Source: Ovoidimarina sp038744785
GTDB lineage: Bacteria; Pseudomonadota; Alphaproteobacteria; Rhodobacterales; Rhodobacteraceae
Assembly: GCA_038744785.1 (NCBI GenBank)
Contig: JBCDLX010000005.1
Coordinates: 1 to 64,000 of the forward strand
Reading direction: 5' to 3'
DNA length: 64,000 bases
Numbering within the stretch: position 1 is the stretch's first letter; each line of letters starts with the position of its first letter. Shown here in pieces: positions 43,296 through 53,262 of the stretch. A program made the translations under genes and the position numbers. The notes under the pieces are model-generated. The model worked only from the letters and a program-made list of their open reading frames with translations. It was not told the origin of the DNA and made no database searches.

Positions 43296-45506
43296 ATGGA
43301 CGGAAACGACGCCGCACCGGCGGGGAAATGCCCGGTAATTCACGCGACCTTCAGCGTACGTTCGAACCGCGATTGGTGGCCAAATCAGCTTAACGTAGGA
43401 ATCCTGCATCAGAACACGGCAAAATCGAACCCGCTTGGCGAAAGCTTCGACTACGCCGAAGCGTTCGATGGCCTCGATCTTGATGCGGTTATGGAAGACC
43501 TCAATGCTCTGATGACCGACAGCCAGGACTGGTGGCCGGCGGATTACGGACACTATGGCGGGCTTTTCATTCGCATGGCCTGGCACAGTGCCGGGACGTA
43601 CAGGATTGCGGACGGGCGCGGCGGCGCCGGCACTGGGACGCAACGGTTCGCGCCGCTCAATTCGTGGCCCGACAACGGCAATCTCGACAAGGCGCGGCGG
43701 CTTCTTTGGCCAATCAAGCAGAAATACGGAAACGCGTTGTCATGGTCGGACCTGATGATCCTCGCGGGCAACGCAGCGCTGGAATCGATGGGCTTCAAAA
43801 CCTTTGGTTTCGGCGGCGGACGTGAAGACGTCTATGAACCAGAGGAGGACATCTATTGGGGATCAGAAAACGAGTGGCTTGCCACATCGGACAAGCCCGG
43901 AACCCGCCACACAGGCGAACGTGACCTCGAAACGCCGCTGGCCGCGGTCCAAATGGGTTTGATCTATGTGAACCCGCAGGGCCCCGATGCGAACCCCGAT
44001 CCCCTGCTTTCAGGCCGTGATATCCGCGAAACATTCGCACGGATGGCGATGGACGACTACGAAACCGTGGCACTTGTCGCGGGCGGACACACGTTCGGCA
44101 AGATGCACGGCGCGGGCCCCGAGGATCATGTTGGACCCGAACCCGAAGGCGCGCCGATCGAAGCGATGGGATTGGGCTGGTTGTCGACCCACGGTTCGGG
44201 CAAAGGCAGCGATACCATAACCTCAGGTATCGAAGGCGCCTGGACGCCGAACCCCACCCAATGGGACATGGGCTATTTCGATGTCCTGTTCGGCTACGAG
44301 TGGGAGCTTGTAAAATCCCCGGCCGGCGCTTGGGAGTGGACGGCAAAAGATCTGAAAGAAGAAGATATGGCACCCGATGCCGAGGACACCTCGAAGAAAG
44401 TGCCGATCTTCATGACCACCGCAGACATGGCGATGCGGATGGATCCCGCGTATGAGAAAATCTCGCGCCATTTCCACGCCAACCCCGATGAGTTCGCAGA
44501 CGCCTTTGCTCGCGCCTGGTTCAAGCTGACGCACCGGGATATGGGCCCGAAGGTTCGCTACCTCGGGAAGCAGGTCCCGACGGAAGAGTTGATCTGGCAG
44601 GACCCGGTTCCGGCCGTGGACCACACACTGATCGACGACGCGGATGCATCCGACCTGAAATCAAGGATCCTCGAAACCGGTGTTTCGGTTCAGGACCTCG
44701 TCTACACGGCCTGGGCGTCGGCCTCGACGTTCCGGGGGTCCGACAAGCGCGGCGGCGCGAACGGGGCCCGAATCCGATTGGCGCCTCAGAAAGACTGGGA
44801 AGCCAATGAACCGGTACGTCTGGCGAATGTCATCGCAGCGCTGGAAGGCGTGCGGGCAGACTTCAACGCGAGTGCATCCGGCGGCAAAAAGGTGTCGCTG
44901 GCAGATCTGATCGTGCTTGGCGGTGCCGCAGGCGTGGAAAAAGCCGCACAAGATGGTGGCAACGCTGTGACTGTTCCCTTCACCCCAGGCCGAACCGACG
45001 CAACGGACGAACAGACCGACGCCGACAGCTTCGCCGTGCTGGAACCGATCGCCGACGGTTTCAGAAACTATATGAAGGGAAGCTACACCCAGCCCGATGA
45101 ACAGCTCTTGATTGACAAGGCCCATCTTCTGGGGCTGACCGCGCCAGAGATGTCTGTCTTGGTCGGCGGGATGCGGACGATTGGCGCAAACTACGAGGGC
45201 TCAGCCCATGGTGTGCTGACCGAACGTCCCGGTGCGCTTTCGAATGACTTCTTCGTCAACATCCTCGACATGGCGTACGACTGGACGCCAGTGTCGGACG
45301 CGAGCGAGGTTTTCGAAGGCCGCGACCGGGCATCGGGCGAACTGAAGTGGACGGGCACGCGGGTCGATTTGATCTTCGGCTCAAACTCCCAACTTCGCGC
45401 GATCTCAGAGGTCTATGGTCAAGACGATGCCAAGGCAAAGTTTGTGACCGATTTCGTCGCTGCATGGTCAAAGGTCATGGACGCAGACCGGTTCGAGGTC
45501 GCGTAG
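43296..45506 (+). CDS. katG: Catalase-peroxidase KatG
   Basis: A 736-residue bifunctional haem catalase and peroxidase, full length with the duplicated C-terminal domain. Distal residues Arg93, Trp96 and His97 lie in RMAWHSAGTYR. Proximal His265 is in AGGHTFGKMHG. The Trp96-Tyr224-Met250 covalent adduct residues are all present, with the same spacing as in the Mycobacterium enzyme. The start has TTGGAGA upstream. It is divergent from oxyR and followed by a strong hairpin. Confidence 0.97.
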   Translation: MDGNDAAPAGKCPVIHATFSVRSNRDWWPNQLNVGILHQNTAKSNPLGESFDYAEAFDGLDLDAVMEDLNALMTDSQDWWPADYGHYGGLFIRMAWHSAGTYRIADGRGGAGTGTQRFAPLNSWPDNGNLDKARRLLWPIKQKYGNALSWSDLMILAGNAALESMGFKTFGFGGGREDVYEPEEDIYWGSENEWLATSDKPGTRHTGERDLETPLAAVQMGLIYVNPQGPDANPDPLLSGRDIRETFARMAMDDYETVALVAGGHTFGKMHGAGPEDHVGPEPEGAPIEAMGLGWLSTHGSGKGSDTITSGIEGAWTPNPTQWDMGYFDVLFGYEWELVKSPAGAWEWTAKDLKEEDMAPDAEDTSKKVPIFMTTADMAMRMDPAYEKISRHFHANPDEFADAFARAWFKLTHRDMGPKVRYLGKQVPTEELIWQDPVPAVDHTLIDDADASDLKSRILETGVSVQDLVYTAWASASTFRGSDKRGGANGARIRLAPQKDWEANEPVRLANVIAALEGVRADFNASASGGKKVSLADLIVLGGAAGVEKAAQDGGNAVTVPFTPGRTDATDEQTDADSFAVLEPIADGFRNYMKGSYTQPDEQLLIDKAHLLGLTAPEMSVLVGGMRTIGANYEGSAHGVLTERPGALSNDFFVNILDMAYDWTPVSDASEVFEGRDRASGELKWTGTRVDLIFGSNSQLRAISEVYGQDDAKAKFVTDFVAAWSKVMDADRFEVA

Positions 45507-45517
45507 GCGCCCCCTTC

Positions 45518-45546
45518 GGGCCGGGGCGTTGTAAGCGCCCCGGCCC
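45518..45546 (+). terminator. Hairpin terminator after katG
   Basis: A perfect 11-bp GC-rich stem (45518-45528 with 45536-45546) around a 7-nt loop, 12 bp after the katG stop. It lacks a T run, so termination may be factor-assisted or the hairpin may mainly protect the mRNA. Confidence 0.65.
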
Positions 45547-45650
45547 CTCGCCCGTCCGAATGCGACGGCGATGTTCGGTTTCAGACCAGCAGGCCAACTT
45601 TGTCCTTCCGATGCTAAGCTCGCCGGGAGCCAGAGGAAAGGTCACACCCC

Positions 45651-48086
45651 ATGCGAACCCACGCACAAGCCGTCATCATCGGCGGAGGCGTCGTTGGCTG
45701 TTCGATTCTCTATCACCTTGCCAAGCTCGGCTGGACGGAGACCGTTTTGCTCGAACGCGACGAACTGACGAGCGGTTCTACTTGGCACGCGGCTGCGAAT
45801 ATTCACGGGTTGCACGACGTCACGAACATCTCGCGGCTTCAGCACTATACCATGACGCTCTACAAGGATCTGGAGCGTGAGACGGGCCAGAGTTGCGGCG
45901 TGTTTCAGCCGGGCAGTCTGTACCTCGCCCAGACTGAAGAGCGAGAGCACCAGTTACGCCTTCAAGAAGCGAAGGCACGCCGCTATGGTATGAACTTTCA
46001 CGAGGTCACACGCAACGAGGCGGAACGGCTTCATCCACTTGTGAACTTCGACGGCGTGCGCTGCATTATGTTTGAACCCGACGGCGGCAATGTCGATCCG
46101 TCAGGCGTAACCCACGCCTACGCGATCGGCGCGCGGCAGATGGGGGCCGAGGTCGAACGTTTCACACCCGTCACCGGGACCGAGGCGCAACCCGACGGCT
46201 CGTGGGTCGTGCGCACGCCTAAAGGCGACATCCAAACGCCCTGGGTCATAAATGCTGCAGGGCTCTGGGCGCGCGAGGTTGCGGCGCTCGCCGGTCTCGA
46301 CCTGCCGCTTATGCCGACGGAGCATCAGTACTTTGTAACCGAAACCATCGCCCAAATCGCGGAAATGGACCGCCGCCTGCCATCGGTCGCAGACCGAGAC
46401 GGCGAGTACTATCTGCGGCAAGAAGGTAAAGGCTTGCTGGTCGGCGCCTATGAACGAGACATGCGATTCTGGGCCGAAGACGGGACACCCTTGGATTTTG
46501 CCCACGATTTGTTTCCGGACGATTTGGAGCGGATCGAAGAAAACATGCTGCGCGCAATCGACCGGGTGCCGGCGGTCGGCGAAGCCGGGATCAAACGTGT
46601 CATCAATGGACCAATGATCTGGTCACCGGACAGCTCTGCCTTGTTCGGACCCGTGCCGGAGATGACAGGATACTTCTGCTGCAACGGCATTATCCCGGGG
46701 TTCTCGCAAAACGGCGGACTGGGAAAGCTCGCTGCAGAGTGGATGGTCGAAGGTGAACCGACACTCGACCTCTTCGGCTGGGATCTGGCGCGCTACGGGC
46801 ACTGGGCGTCGAAGGCATTCACCAAGGCCCGCGTCGAGGACCAGTATGCCCATCGTTTCAAGATCCACTTCCCCGGCGAAGAACGCGCCGCAGGCCGGCC
46901 CGTACGGACGCGACCAGTCTATCAGATGCAAAAGGACATGGGCGCGTCGTTCGGGCTGAATTATGGGTGGGAGCATCCGCTTTACTTTGACGCCGCTACG
47001 CCCGACAGCGCCGGTTTCGCCCGCCAGCCATGGTGGCACAGCGTCAAACGCGAGGCGGAAGGCCTGCGTGAGCGTGCCGGGATCTTGGACATATCGAACT
47101 TTGCCAAGTACCGGGTCGAAGGATTCGGGGCAGAAGATTGGCTAAATGCGATATTTGCCAATAGAATACCCCGCGCCGTTGGTCGGTCGTGCTTGACCCC
47201 GCTGATCGGAAAGCGCGGCGGGATCGCAGGCGACTTTACCGTCACCCGCACGGCAGAAGACGAGTTCTGGATCATCGGTTCGGGCATGGCCGAACGCTTT
47301 CACCAACGCTTCTTCCGTGCAGTACCGTTGCCCGATGGCACGACGTTTGAAAGCCGGACCGAGGCGATGTGCGGCTTCAACGTTGCAGGTCCCAGGGCAC
47401 GCGATCTCCTTGGACGGATGACCAATGCGGATTTGTCAAACACCGCATTCCCGTTTTTGCGCTCCGCCAAGATCGATGTCGCTGGTGTACCCTGCCTTGC
47501 CCTGCGGGTTTCGTTCACCGGTGATCTTGGATGGGAGTTGCACTGCGCGACCGAAGATCAGTCAAAGCTCTATAGCGCGCTTTTGCAGGCCGGAAAGGAC
47601 TTCGGCGCGGGGGCCGTTGGAAGTCGCGCACTGATGTCATTGCGTCTGGAAAAGGGCTATGGCTCGTGGGGCCGCGAATACAGCCCAGAATGGTGGCCAC
47701 AGGAATCCAAACTCGATTGGCTGATCAAATCGGATAAAAGCTTCCTGAACAAAGACGCTTGGCTGGCGCTTGCCGAGCGGACCCCGCGCGAAACGCTCGA
47801 GATATTCGAACTTGAAACCGAGAGTGCGGATGCCTCTGGCGGCGAACCGATCTTTTTGCCCGATGGGACACCCGTTGGACAGGTGACATCGGGCGCCTAC
47901 GGCTATGCCGTTGGGAAATCGCTGGCATTGGGATATGTGAAATCGGGAACCGTTCGTCCAGGCGGCATTGTCGAGGTTGCGGTGCTTGGCCGGCCGCATG
48001 AAGCACGCATGCTGGCCGAGGCACCATTTGACCCCAAGGGCCACCGACTTCGCGGCCTTGCAACAGAGAGCCAAGCCGCAGAATAG
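45651..48086 (+). CDS. FAD-dependent sarcosine/dimethylglycine dehydrogenase-like protein with aminomethyltransferase domain
   Basis: An 811-residue two-domain enzyme. Residues about 5-370 are a D-amino-acid-oxidase-type FAD domain with IIGGGVVGCSILYHLAKLGW and GSTWHAAANIHG; His46 is at the covalent-FAD position. Residues about 430-800 are a tetrahydrofolate-dependent GcvT-like domain (SNFAKYRVEGFGAEDWLNAI ... GDLGWELHCATED). Such enzymes demethylate dimethylglycine, sarcosine or related N-methyl amines and pass the C1 unit to folate. The substrate is not fixed by sequence. It is followed by a MarR gene 67 bp downstream. Confidence 0.9.
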   Translation: MRTHAQAVIIGGGVVGCSILYHLAKLGWTETVLLERDELTSGSTWHAAANIHGLHDVTNISRLQHYTMTLYKDLERETGQSCGVFQPGSLYLAQTEEREHQLRLQEAKARRYGMNFHEVTRNEAERLHPLVNFDGVRCIMFEPDGGNVDPSGVTHAYAIGARQMGAEVERFTPVTGTEAQPDGSWVVRTPKGDIQTPWVINAAGLWAREVAALAGLDLPLMPTEHQYFVTETIAQIAEMDRRLPSVADRDGEYYLRQEGKGLLVGAYERDMRFWAEDGTPLDFAHDLFPDDLERIEENMLRAIDRVPAVGEAGIKRVINGPMIWSPDSSALFGPVPEMTGYFCCNGIIPGFSQNGGLGKLAAEWMVEGEPTLDLFGWDLARYGHWASKAFTKARVEDQYAHRFKIHFPGEERAAGRPVRTRPVYQMQKDMGASFGLNYGWEHPLYFDAATPDSAGFARQPWWHSVKREAEGLRERAGILDISNFAKYRVEGFGAEDWLNAIFANRIPRAVGRSCLTPLIGKRGGIAGDFTVTRTAEDEFWIIGSGMAERFHQRFFRAVPLPDGTTFESRTEAMCGFNVAGPRARDLLGRMTNADLSNTAFPFLRSAKIDVAGVPCLALRVSFTGDLGWELHCATEDQSKLYSALLQAGKDFGAGAVGSRALMSLRLEKGYGSWGREYSPEWWPQESKLDWLIKSDKSFLNKDAWLALAERTPRETLEIFELETESADASGGEPIFLPDGTPVGQVTSGAYGYAVGKSLALGYVKSGTVRPGGIVEVAVLGRPHEARMLAEAPFDPKGHRLRGLATESQAAE

Positions 48087-48153
48087 GCCCGTGCTTTTCA
48101 ACCCAACCCCGTTACGCTAGCCTTCATGAAACGGCCGTAAAGGGGCGGATTCA

Positions 48154-48654
48154 TTGGATATCTACGGGTTGCCGGGCCACCTGATCCGGCGCATGCACCA
48201 GATACATAACTCGGTCTTTCAGACGCGGGTACGCGAAGCAGGATACGACCTGACATCGGTCCAGTTCGCTGCACTTGCGGCCATAGACGCGTATCCCGGG
48301 CGAGACCAGGCAACGATCGCGGGACTGATCGCGCATGACAAGGCCACGATCGGCGGGGTGCTTGACCGGCTTCAGCAAAAGGATCTGATCCAGCGCGGGA
48401 TCCGCGAACAGGATAAACGCGCGCGCGTTCTAACGCTCAGCGAAGCGGGGCATACCGCGCTGGCAAAGCTTCAGCCCGTGATTCAAGGGATTCAAACAGA
48501 GATCTTGCCTGGCCTGACCGACGAAGAACGCCGCGTCTTCGTCATGCTTTCAGCCAAGGTTGCAGAGGCGGGAAACCATCTAAGCCGAGCACCCTTGGAC
48601 ATGGGCCGCGTGGCGATCAATAAAATTCAAGGCGACGCAAGCGAGCGTCGTTAA
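48154..48654 (+). CDS. MarR-family transcriptional regulator
   Basis: A 166-residue winged-helix regulator. The core is LTSVQFAALAAIDAYPGRDQ, IAGLIAHDKATIGGVLDRLQ and GIREQDKRARVLTLSEAG (wing). The start is TTG at 48154 with AGGGGCGG 6-8 bp upstream; the first in-frame ATG is 13 codons later inside helix 1. It probably regulates the adjacent dehydrogenase-like gene. Confidence 0.88.
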   Translation: MDIYGLPGHLIRRMHQIHNSVFQTRVREAGYDLTSVQFAALAAIDAYPGRDQATIAGLIAHDKATIGGVLDRLQQKDLIQRGIREQDKRARVLTLSEAGHTALAKLQPVIQGIQTEILPGLTDEERRVFVMLSAKVAEAGNHLSRAPLDMGRVAINKIQGDASERR

Positions 48655-48745
48655 CGCCGGCGAAACACTCGGTAGCGTAGCAGATCGGGCCAGAGCGACG
48701 GAAGGCCGTCGCGCCTCATGCGAAACCCGACCGGAGTGTATTCCC

Positions 48746-49315
48746 ATGCGATTTACCGCCGCCTTTGCCATCTGCTTGGCCAGTGCCGTTCCTTCTTTTG
48801 CCAACGATTACGAACCGAAGATGCAGGAATACCTGGACACCCAGATCAAGACCTGGGCACAGAATGAGGTGCTTGTCGCCGCAATCCGCGCCCAGAACGA
48901 AACGACAACGGGCTATTCACAAGATCAAATCGACGCGCTGGACCAATCGTGGCGCGACGAAGTGGGGCTGACCGAGCGCCCCACGATCGAACCGGTTCTG
49001 CAAAACGCAGCGTCGGAGTTTCTACGCAGTATCGTGGCCGAAACCGGCGGCACTGTGACCGAGGTTTTTGTGATGGATGCGCGAGGTCTTAACGTCGCCG
49101 CAAGCGCCGTAACATCAGACTTTTGGCAAGGTGACGAAGCAAAGTTTTCGGAAACATATCCCAATGGTGATGGCGCCGTTCATTTTGGGGATGTGGAGTT
49201 TGATGAGTCCAGCCAAACCTATCAGGGGCAGATCTCTCTGACGATTGCTGACCCGTCCAACGGCGAAGCCGTCGGTGCCATGACCGTCGGAGTAAACGCT
49301 GAAGCGTTGTTCTAA
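48746..49315 (+). CDS. Stand-alone periplasmic sensor-like (PDC/Cache-type) protein
   Basis: A 189-residue secreted protein. The signal peptide (1-19) ends PSFA. The mature part has the pattern of a PDC/Cache sensor domain: a long N-terminal helix (YEPKMQEYLDTQIKTWAQNE) followed by TEVFVMDARGLNVAASAVTS and ISLTIADPSNGEAVGAMTVG. It lacks any membrane or output domain. It is 30 bp upstream of a chemoreceptor gene on the same strand, so it may be that receptor's ligand-binding partner; this is inferred. Confidence 0.75.
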   Translation: MRFTAAFAICLASAVPSFANDYEPKMQEYLDTQIKTWAQNEVLVAAIRAQNETTTGYSQDQIDALDQSWRDEVGLTERPTIEPVLQNAASEFLRSIVAETGGTVTEVFVMDARGLNVAASAVTSDFWQGDEAKFSETYPNGDGAVHFGDVEFDESSQTYQGQISLTIADPSNGEAVGAMTVGVNAEALF

Positions 49316-49345
49316 TACCGTCCCAACTCTCTAAAGGGCACACCT

Positions 49346-51904
49346 ATGTCACCGTCCCGGTTTCCCCGGTTCGCCGGATCAGTTTTTTTCAAATGCCTGG
49401 CAATGATCGCCGTCTCGACAGCAGTCGTGGCTGGCGCGATCACGTTCATGTCCCTGCGAAGCACCGAAGCGACGGTTGGGTCGACCTTCGCCGGATTTGG
49501 ATTGGAGCTGACAGGTCTTATGGCCGATCAGGCCGGTGGTGCCATCCAGTTTCGCAAAGTCGAGGATCTTGAAAACCTCGTCGGTGGTGCTCTGAACGGG
49601 CTGGCGGACAAGGGATCGGGTGGCTTGGTGCTTCAAGCCGCCGGTCCTGTTCTTTACACACAAGCCCCAAATGCGGCGGCCGCAGAGGCAATGCAAACTC
49701 TTGGCGAGCGTGCGATTGCAGAAGGCGAAACTGTTGCAGACACTGCCAACCTGACGTTCGCCAGCCCCGCGCGGTTCGGGGCCTCGAACGAGATTGTGGG
49801 GGCCGTTGTGATCGCCTTAAGCACAGCCGTAGCCGAAGGTCAGGTGAACGCACAGCGTGATACCGCTTTGGCAGTTGGCGGCGCTGTTCTGGGTGCAGTT
49901 CTCTTGGTGATGGGAACCATTCTTCGCGCTATGATTGCCGTTCCCATTCGGGTCGTTGCCCAGGCGATGCAGGATGTTTCGGACGGGGATCTTGATACGC
50001 CAATCCATATCTCACATCGGGGCGACGAAATTGGTGTGCTCACCCGGACGCTCGGAGATCTGGTCGAGAAGCTGAAACGCGCACGCGACATGACAGCGGA
50101 CGCGGTGATGAAGGGCGGTGGGTTCGAGGGATGTTCAGCGGCGCTTGTAATGGTCGACACGTCGGGCGTCGTCACCCACGTCAACGGTGCAGGCTCCATC
50201 CTGTTGCAGGATCATTTTGAGATTGACCCCGACACCCGGAACCTTCCCGGGAGTGCGATCGGTGAGTTGCACGAGGCCGCGGCCAAGTTGGCCGACCTGA
50301 TCGCGGACGGACCGTCCATTGCCCATAGTGTCGAGCTGCAAATCGGATCATCCTACCTTTCCGCTGCGCTTAACCCGATATCGGACGCATCGGGCACGGT
50401 GATCGGCTACGTCATCGAATGGCAAGATGTCACGGGAACGTTGTTAAATGACGCGGTGCTGGCGTCGCTTGAAGAGAACCAGTTGAAGGCCGAGTTTTCT
50501 GCACGCGGCGATCTGATGTCTGCGAACCCCAAGCTGCACGCGGCTTTGGACAGCGCCGATACAGCGAGTGCCACCCTTCGGACGATGATCGCGACGCAAG
50601 AAGCTTTGGACGCCCAGGCGAGCGGACAAGCATGGTTTGGCGATCTTCGGATTGAAACGCGGGGCGCGCACGTGATCCTTCATGGCGGGCTTTCGCCCGT
50701 TTTCGACGCCTCAGGCGAACTCATGCGCACGGTCCTGATCGGTACGGATGTTACCGCAGCGCGCGAAGCCGTCATCGCGGCTGATGCACAGCGCACCCAG
50801 ATCGAGGTTGCCCAGGATCAGATGATGGCCGCGCTTCGTGGGGGGCTGGCCGAGTTGTCGCGGGGCGACCTGACAAAGGCGATCGATACACCGTTCGACG
50901 GGGAAAACGATCGGCTGCGTCTCGATTTCAATGCCGCGCTTGGACGCCTCTCAGAGTCGATCGGGACCGTGTCCCACCGCGCCGCATCCATCCGTTCGGA
51001 AGTCCGCGATATCTCGGATGCCGCTGACGATCTGTCGCGCCGGACCGAACATCAGGCGGCAACACTTGAAGAGACGGCGGCCGCGCTTGCCGAGATCACA
51101 GCATCGGTGAGTTCGGCAGCAGACGGTGCGCGCAAGGCGAACGAGGTCGTCGCTGAAGCCAGGACAAATGCCGAAGAATCCGGTGGCGTCGTCCAGGACG
51201 CTGTCGCCGCCATGGGGCAGATCGCTGAAAGCTCCACAAAAATTTCTAGCATTATCAGTGTTATAGATGACATAGCTTTCCAGACCAATCTTCTTGCACT
51301 GAATGCCGGTGTCGAGGCGGCCCGGGCGGGCGATGCAGGCCGAGGCTTTGCGGTAGTCGCGTCAGAAGTGCGGGCTCTTGCGCAACGGTCCTCGGATGCT
51401 GCACGCGAAATAAACGCGCTGATCTCTGCGTCCGGGGAGCATGTCGACCGCGGCGTTACGCTTGTCGGCGATGCAGGAGAAGCGCTGAAGCGCATCGTGT
51501 CCTCGGTCGGCGGCATCTCGGGTCATGTAGCCGACATCGCAGCCTCGGCGCAGGAGCAATCGGCCGGTCTTGCCGAGATCAATACTGCGATGAGCCAACT
51601 GGATCAGGTCACGCAGCAGAATGCAGCGATGTTCGAGGAAACAACCGCGGCAAGCCGAACGCTGACGGAAGCCGCAGAAGATCTGTCACAACATGTCTCC
51701 CTGTTCACAATCGGCGGACAGGCACATATGCATGCGACCGTGGGCGCCTCCGTACCGCAACAAACCCCGCTCCCAGAGACTGCTGGACATAAGACAGCCA
51801 CGGCCTCAAACGGCAGCTGGCAAGACGCGCCGAAAGCGACCGGGACTGATGGACCTTACGTCCCAAATGAAGACGATCTTGACGATGACTGGGCGGATTT
51901 CTAG
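49346..51904 (+). CDS. Methyl-accepting chemotaxis protein
   Basis: An 852-residue transmembrane chemoreceptor. TM1 is about 14-36, a periplasmic region about 37-172, TM2 about 174-198, and HAMP about 198-250. A PAS-like linker (VMVDTSGVVTHVNGAGSILL and a second copy around 430-470) follows. The long cytoplasmic signalling coil has the conserved hairpin IAFQTNLLALNAGVEAARAG near 642-661. The C-terminus DWADF resembles the CheR/CheB-binding pentapeptide, so the receptor is probably methylated efficiently. It is paired with the preceding periplasmic protein. Confidence 0.93.
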   Translation: MSPSRFPRFAGSVFFKCLAMIAVSTAVVAGAITFMSLRSTEATVGSTFAGFGLELTGLMADQAGGAIQFRKVEDLENLVGGALNGLADKGSGGLVLQAAGPVLYTQAPNAAAAEAMQTLGERAIAEGETVADTANLTFASPARFGASNEIVGAVVIALSTAVAEGQVNAQRDTALAVGGAVLGAVLLVMGTILRAMIAVPIRVVAQAMQDVSDGDLDTPIHISHRGDEIGVLTRTLGDLVEKLKRARDMTADAVMKGGGFEGCSAALVMVDTSGVVTHVNGAGSILLQDHFEIDPDTRNLPGSAIGELHEAAAKLADLIADGPSIAHSVELQIGSSYLSAALNPISDASGTVIGYVIEWQDVTGTLLNDAVLASLEENQLKAEFSARGDLMSANPKLHAALDSADTASATLRTMIATQEALDAQASGQAWFGDLRIETRGAHVILHGGLSPVFDASGELMRTVLIGTDVTAAREAVIAADAQRTQIEVAQDQMMAALRGGLAELSRGDLTKAIDTPFDGENDRLRLDFNAALGRLSESIGTVSHRAASIRSEVRDISDAADDLSRRTEHQAATLEETAAALAEITASVSSAADGARKANEVVAEARTNAEESGGVVQDAVAAMGQIAESSTKISSIISVIDDIAFQTNLLALNAGVEAARAGDAGRGFAVVASEVRALAQRSSDAAREINALISASGEHVDRGVTLVGDAGEALKRIVSSVGGISGHVADIAASAQEQSAGLAEINTAMSQLDQVTQQNAAMFEETTAASRTLTEAAEDLSQHVSLFTIGGQAHMHATVGASVPQQTPLPETAGHKTATASNGSWQDAPKATGTDGPYVPNEDDLDDDWADF

Positions 51905-51931
51905 TCCGAAGCGGGATCGGGTCGGTGCGGG

Positions 51932-53161
51932 TCATTGTGCCGCCGCAACACCCGCGCGGTACCAGTTTCGGATCTGTGCCCTTTCGTCTGGCTCCATCCA
52001 GGTCACGTTCCCCGGCGGCATGGCGTGGCTCGCCCCGGATTGGAGATAGATATCGCGCGCAGTGCCCGCAATCTGGGCATCGGTTTCGAGCATCACGCCC
52101 TTTGGCGCCCAGCGAATTCCTTGCCACACTGGTTCTCGGGCATGGCACATCGAACATCGTCCCCGCACAAGATCGGCAACCTCGGAAAAGCCGGGAGACC
52201 CGGCAAAGGCAATCGCGGTGGGCGACAACGGCGCTGCCTCGGCGCGCGCATCCGGGAGGGGAGGAGCCGTCGAAAGCCACATGATCGCAATAAAGATCAC
52301 GGCTGTGGCGGCCCAGGTCCAATGCGGGCGACCGCGCCGCGCATGCATCGAATTGAAGAAGTGTCGGATTGTAACACCCATCAGAAAAACGAGAACGGCG
52401 ATCAACCACGACCAGTGCGTCCCGAACGCCAGCGGATAGTGGTTCGAAAGCATCAGAAAGATCACGGGCAGCGTCAGGTAGTTGTTATGCGTGGATCTTA
52501 GCTTTGCGATCTTGCCATACTTGGCATCGGGTACTCGCCCGGCGACCAGATCGGCAACGACAATCTTCTGATTGGGTATGATGATCAGAAAGACGTTCGC
52601 TGACATGATCGTTGCGGTGAAGGCGCCGAGGTGCAAAAGAGCCGCCCGTCCCGTGAAGACCTGATTGTATGCCCATGACATCGCGACAAGGACAGCGAAC
52701 AGCAAAAGCATCAACGTGGTCGGCCGTTCGCCCAGCGCGGAATTGCAAAGCGCGTCATAGATCAGCCAACCGATCACCAGTGACCCAGCTGAAATCGCGA
52801 TTGCCTGCCACGCGGCAAGATCCACCTTGCCAGTGTCGATAAGGTAAAGTTCGGCCCCGGCCCAATATACCACAGCAAGCAAAGCCGCGCCCGAAAGCCA
52901 CGTTGCATAGCTTTCCCATTTGAACCAGGTCAGATGTGCAGGCATCTCTGCGGGCGCGACCAGATACTTCTGGATGTGATAAAACCCGCCGCCATGGACC
53001 TGCCACTCTTCTCCGTCCGCGGGCCCCGGGATGTCACGATTTAGACCCAGATCCAATGCGATAAAGTAGAAGGACGACCCAATCCAGGCAATTGCTGTAA
53101 TCACATGCAGCCAGCGCACGGCAAATGCCAGCCAGTCCCAGATAATCGCAAAATCGTGCAT
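51932..53161 (-). CDS. puuD: Urate hydroxylase PuuD
   Basis: A 409-residue membrane urate oxidase of the bacterial PuuD type that converts urate to 5-hydroxyisourate. The N-terminal part has about eight helices with conserved His residues (WLHVITAIAWIGSSFYFIAL, HGGGFYHIQKY, STHNNYLTLPVIFLMLSNHY). The C-terminus is a periplasmic cytochrome c domain with haem motif CSMCH (336-340) and distal Met in SHAMPPGN. Electrons thus leave through cytochrome c rather than making peroxide. ATG at 53159-53161 has GGAGA upstream; a TTG precedes it directly. Confidence 0.95.
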   Translation of the reverse strand: MHDFAIIWDWLAFAVRWLHVITAIAWIGSSFYFIALDLGLNRDIPGPADGEEWQVHGGGFYHIQKYLVAPAEMPAHLTWFKWESYATWLSGAALLAVVYWAGAELYLIDTGKVDLAAWQAIAISAGSLVIGWLIYDALCNSALGERPTTLMLLLFAVLVAMSWAYNQVFTGRAALLHLGAFTATIMSANVFLIIIPNQKIVVADLVAGRVPDAKYGKIAKLRSTHNNYLTLPVIFLMLSNHYPLAFGTHWSWLIAVLVFLMGVTIRHFFNSMHARRGRPHWTWAATAVIFIAIMWLSTAPPLPDARAEAAPLSPTAIAFAGSPGFSEVADLVRGRCSMCHAREPVWQGIRWAPKGVMLETDAQIAGTARDIYLQSGASHAMPPGNVTWMEPDERAQIRNWYRAGVAAAQ

Positions 53162-53262
53162 CAAGGTCTCCTGAACGCCCGAAGAAGCCTATCGATCAAT
53201 GCTGCACTGCGGAATTCGGAAAAACCACTAGGCAGTTTCAAATCATGCGCGATAATAGGCGC

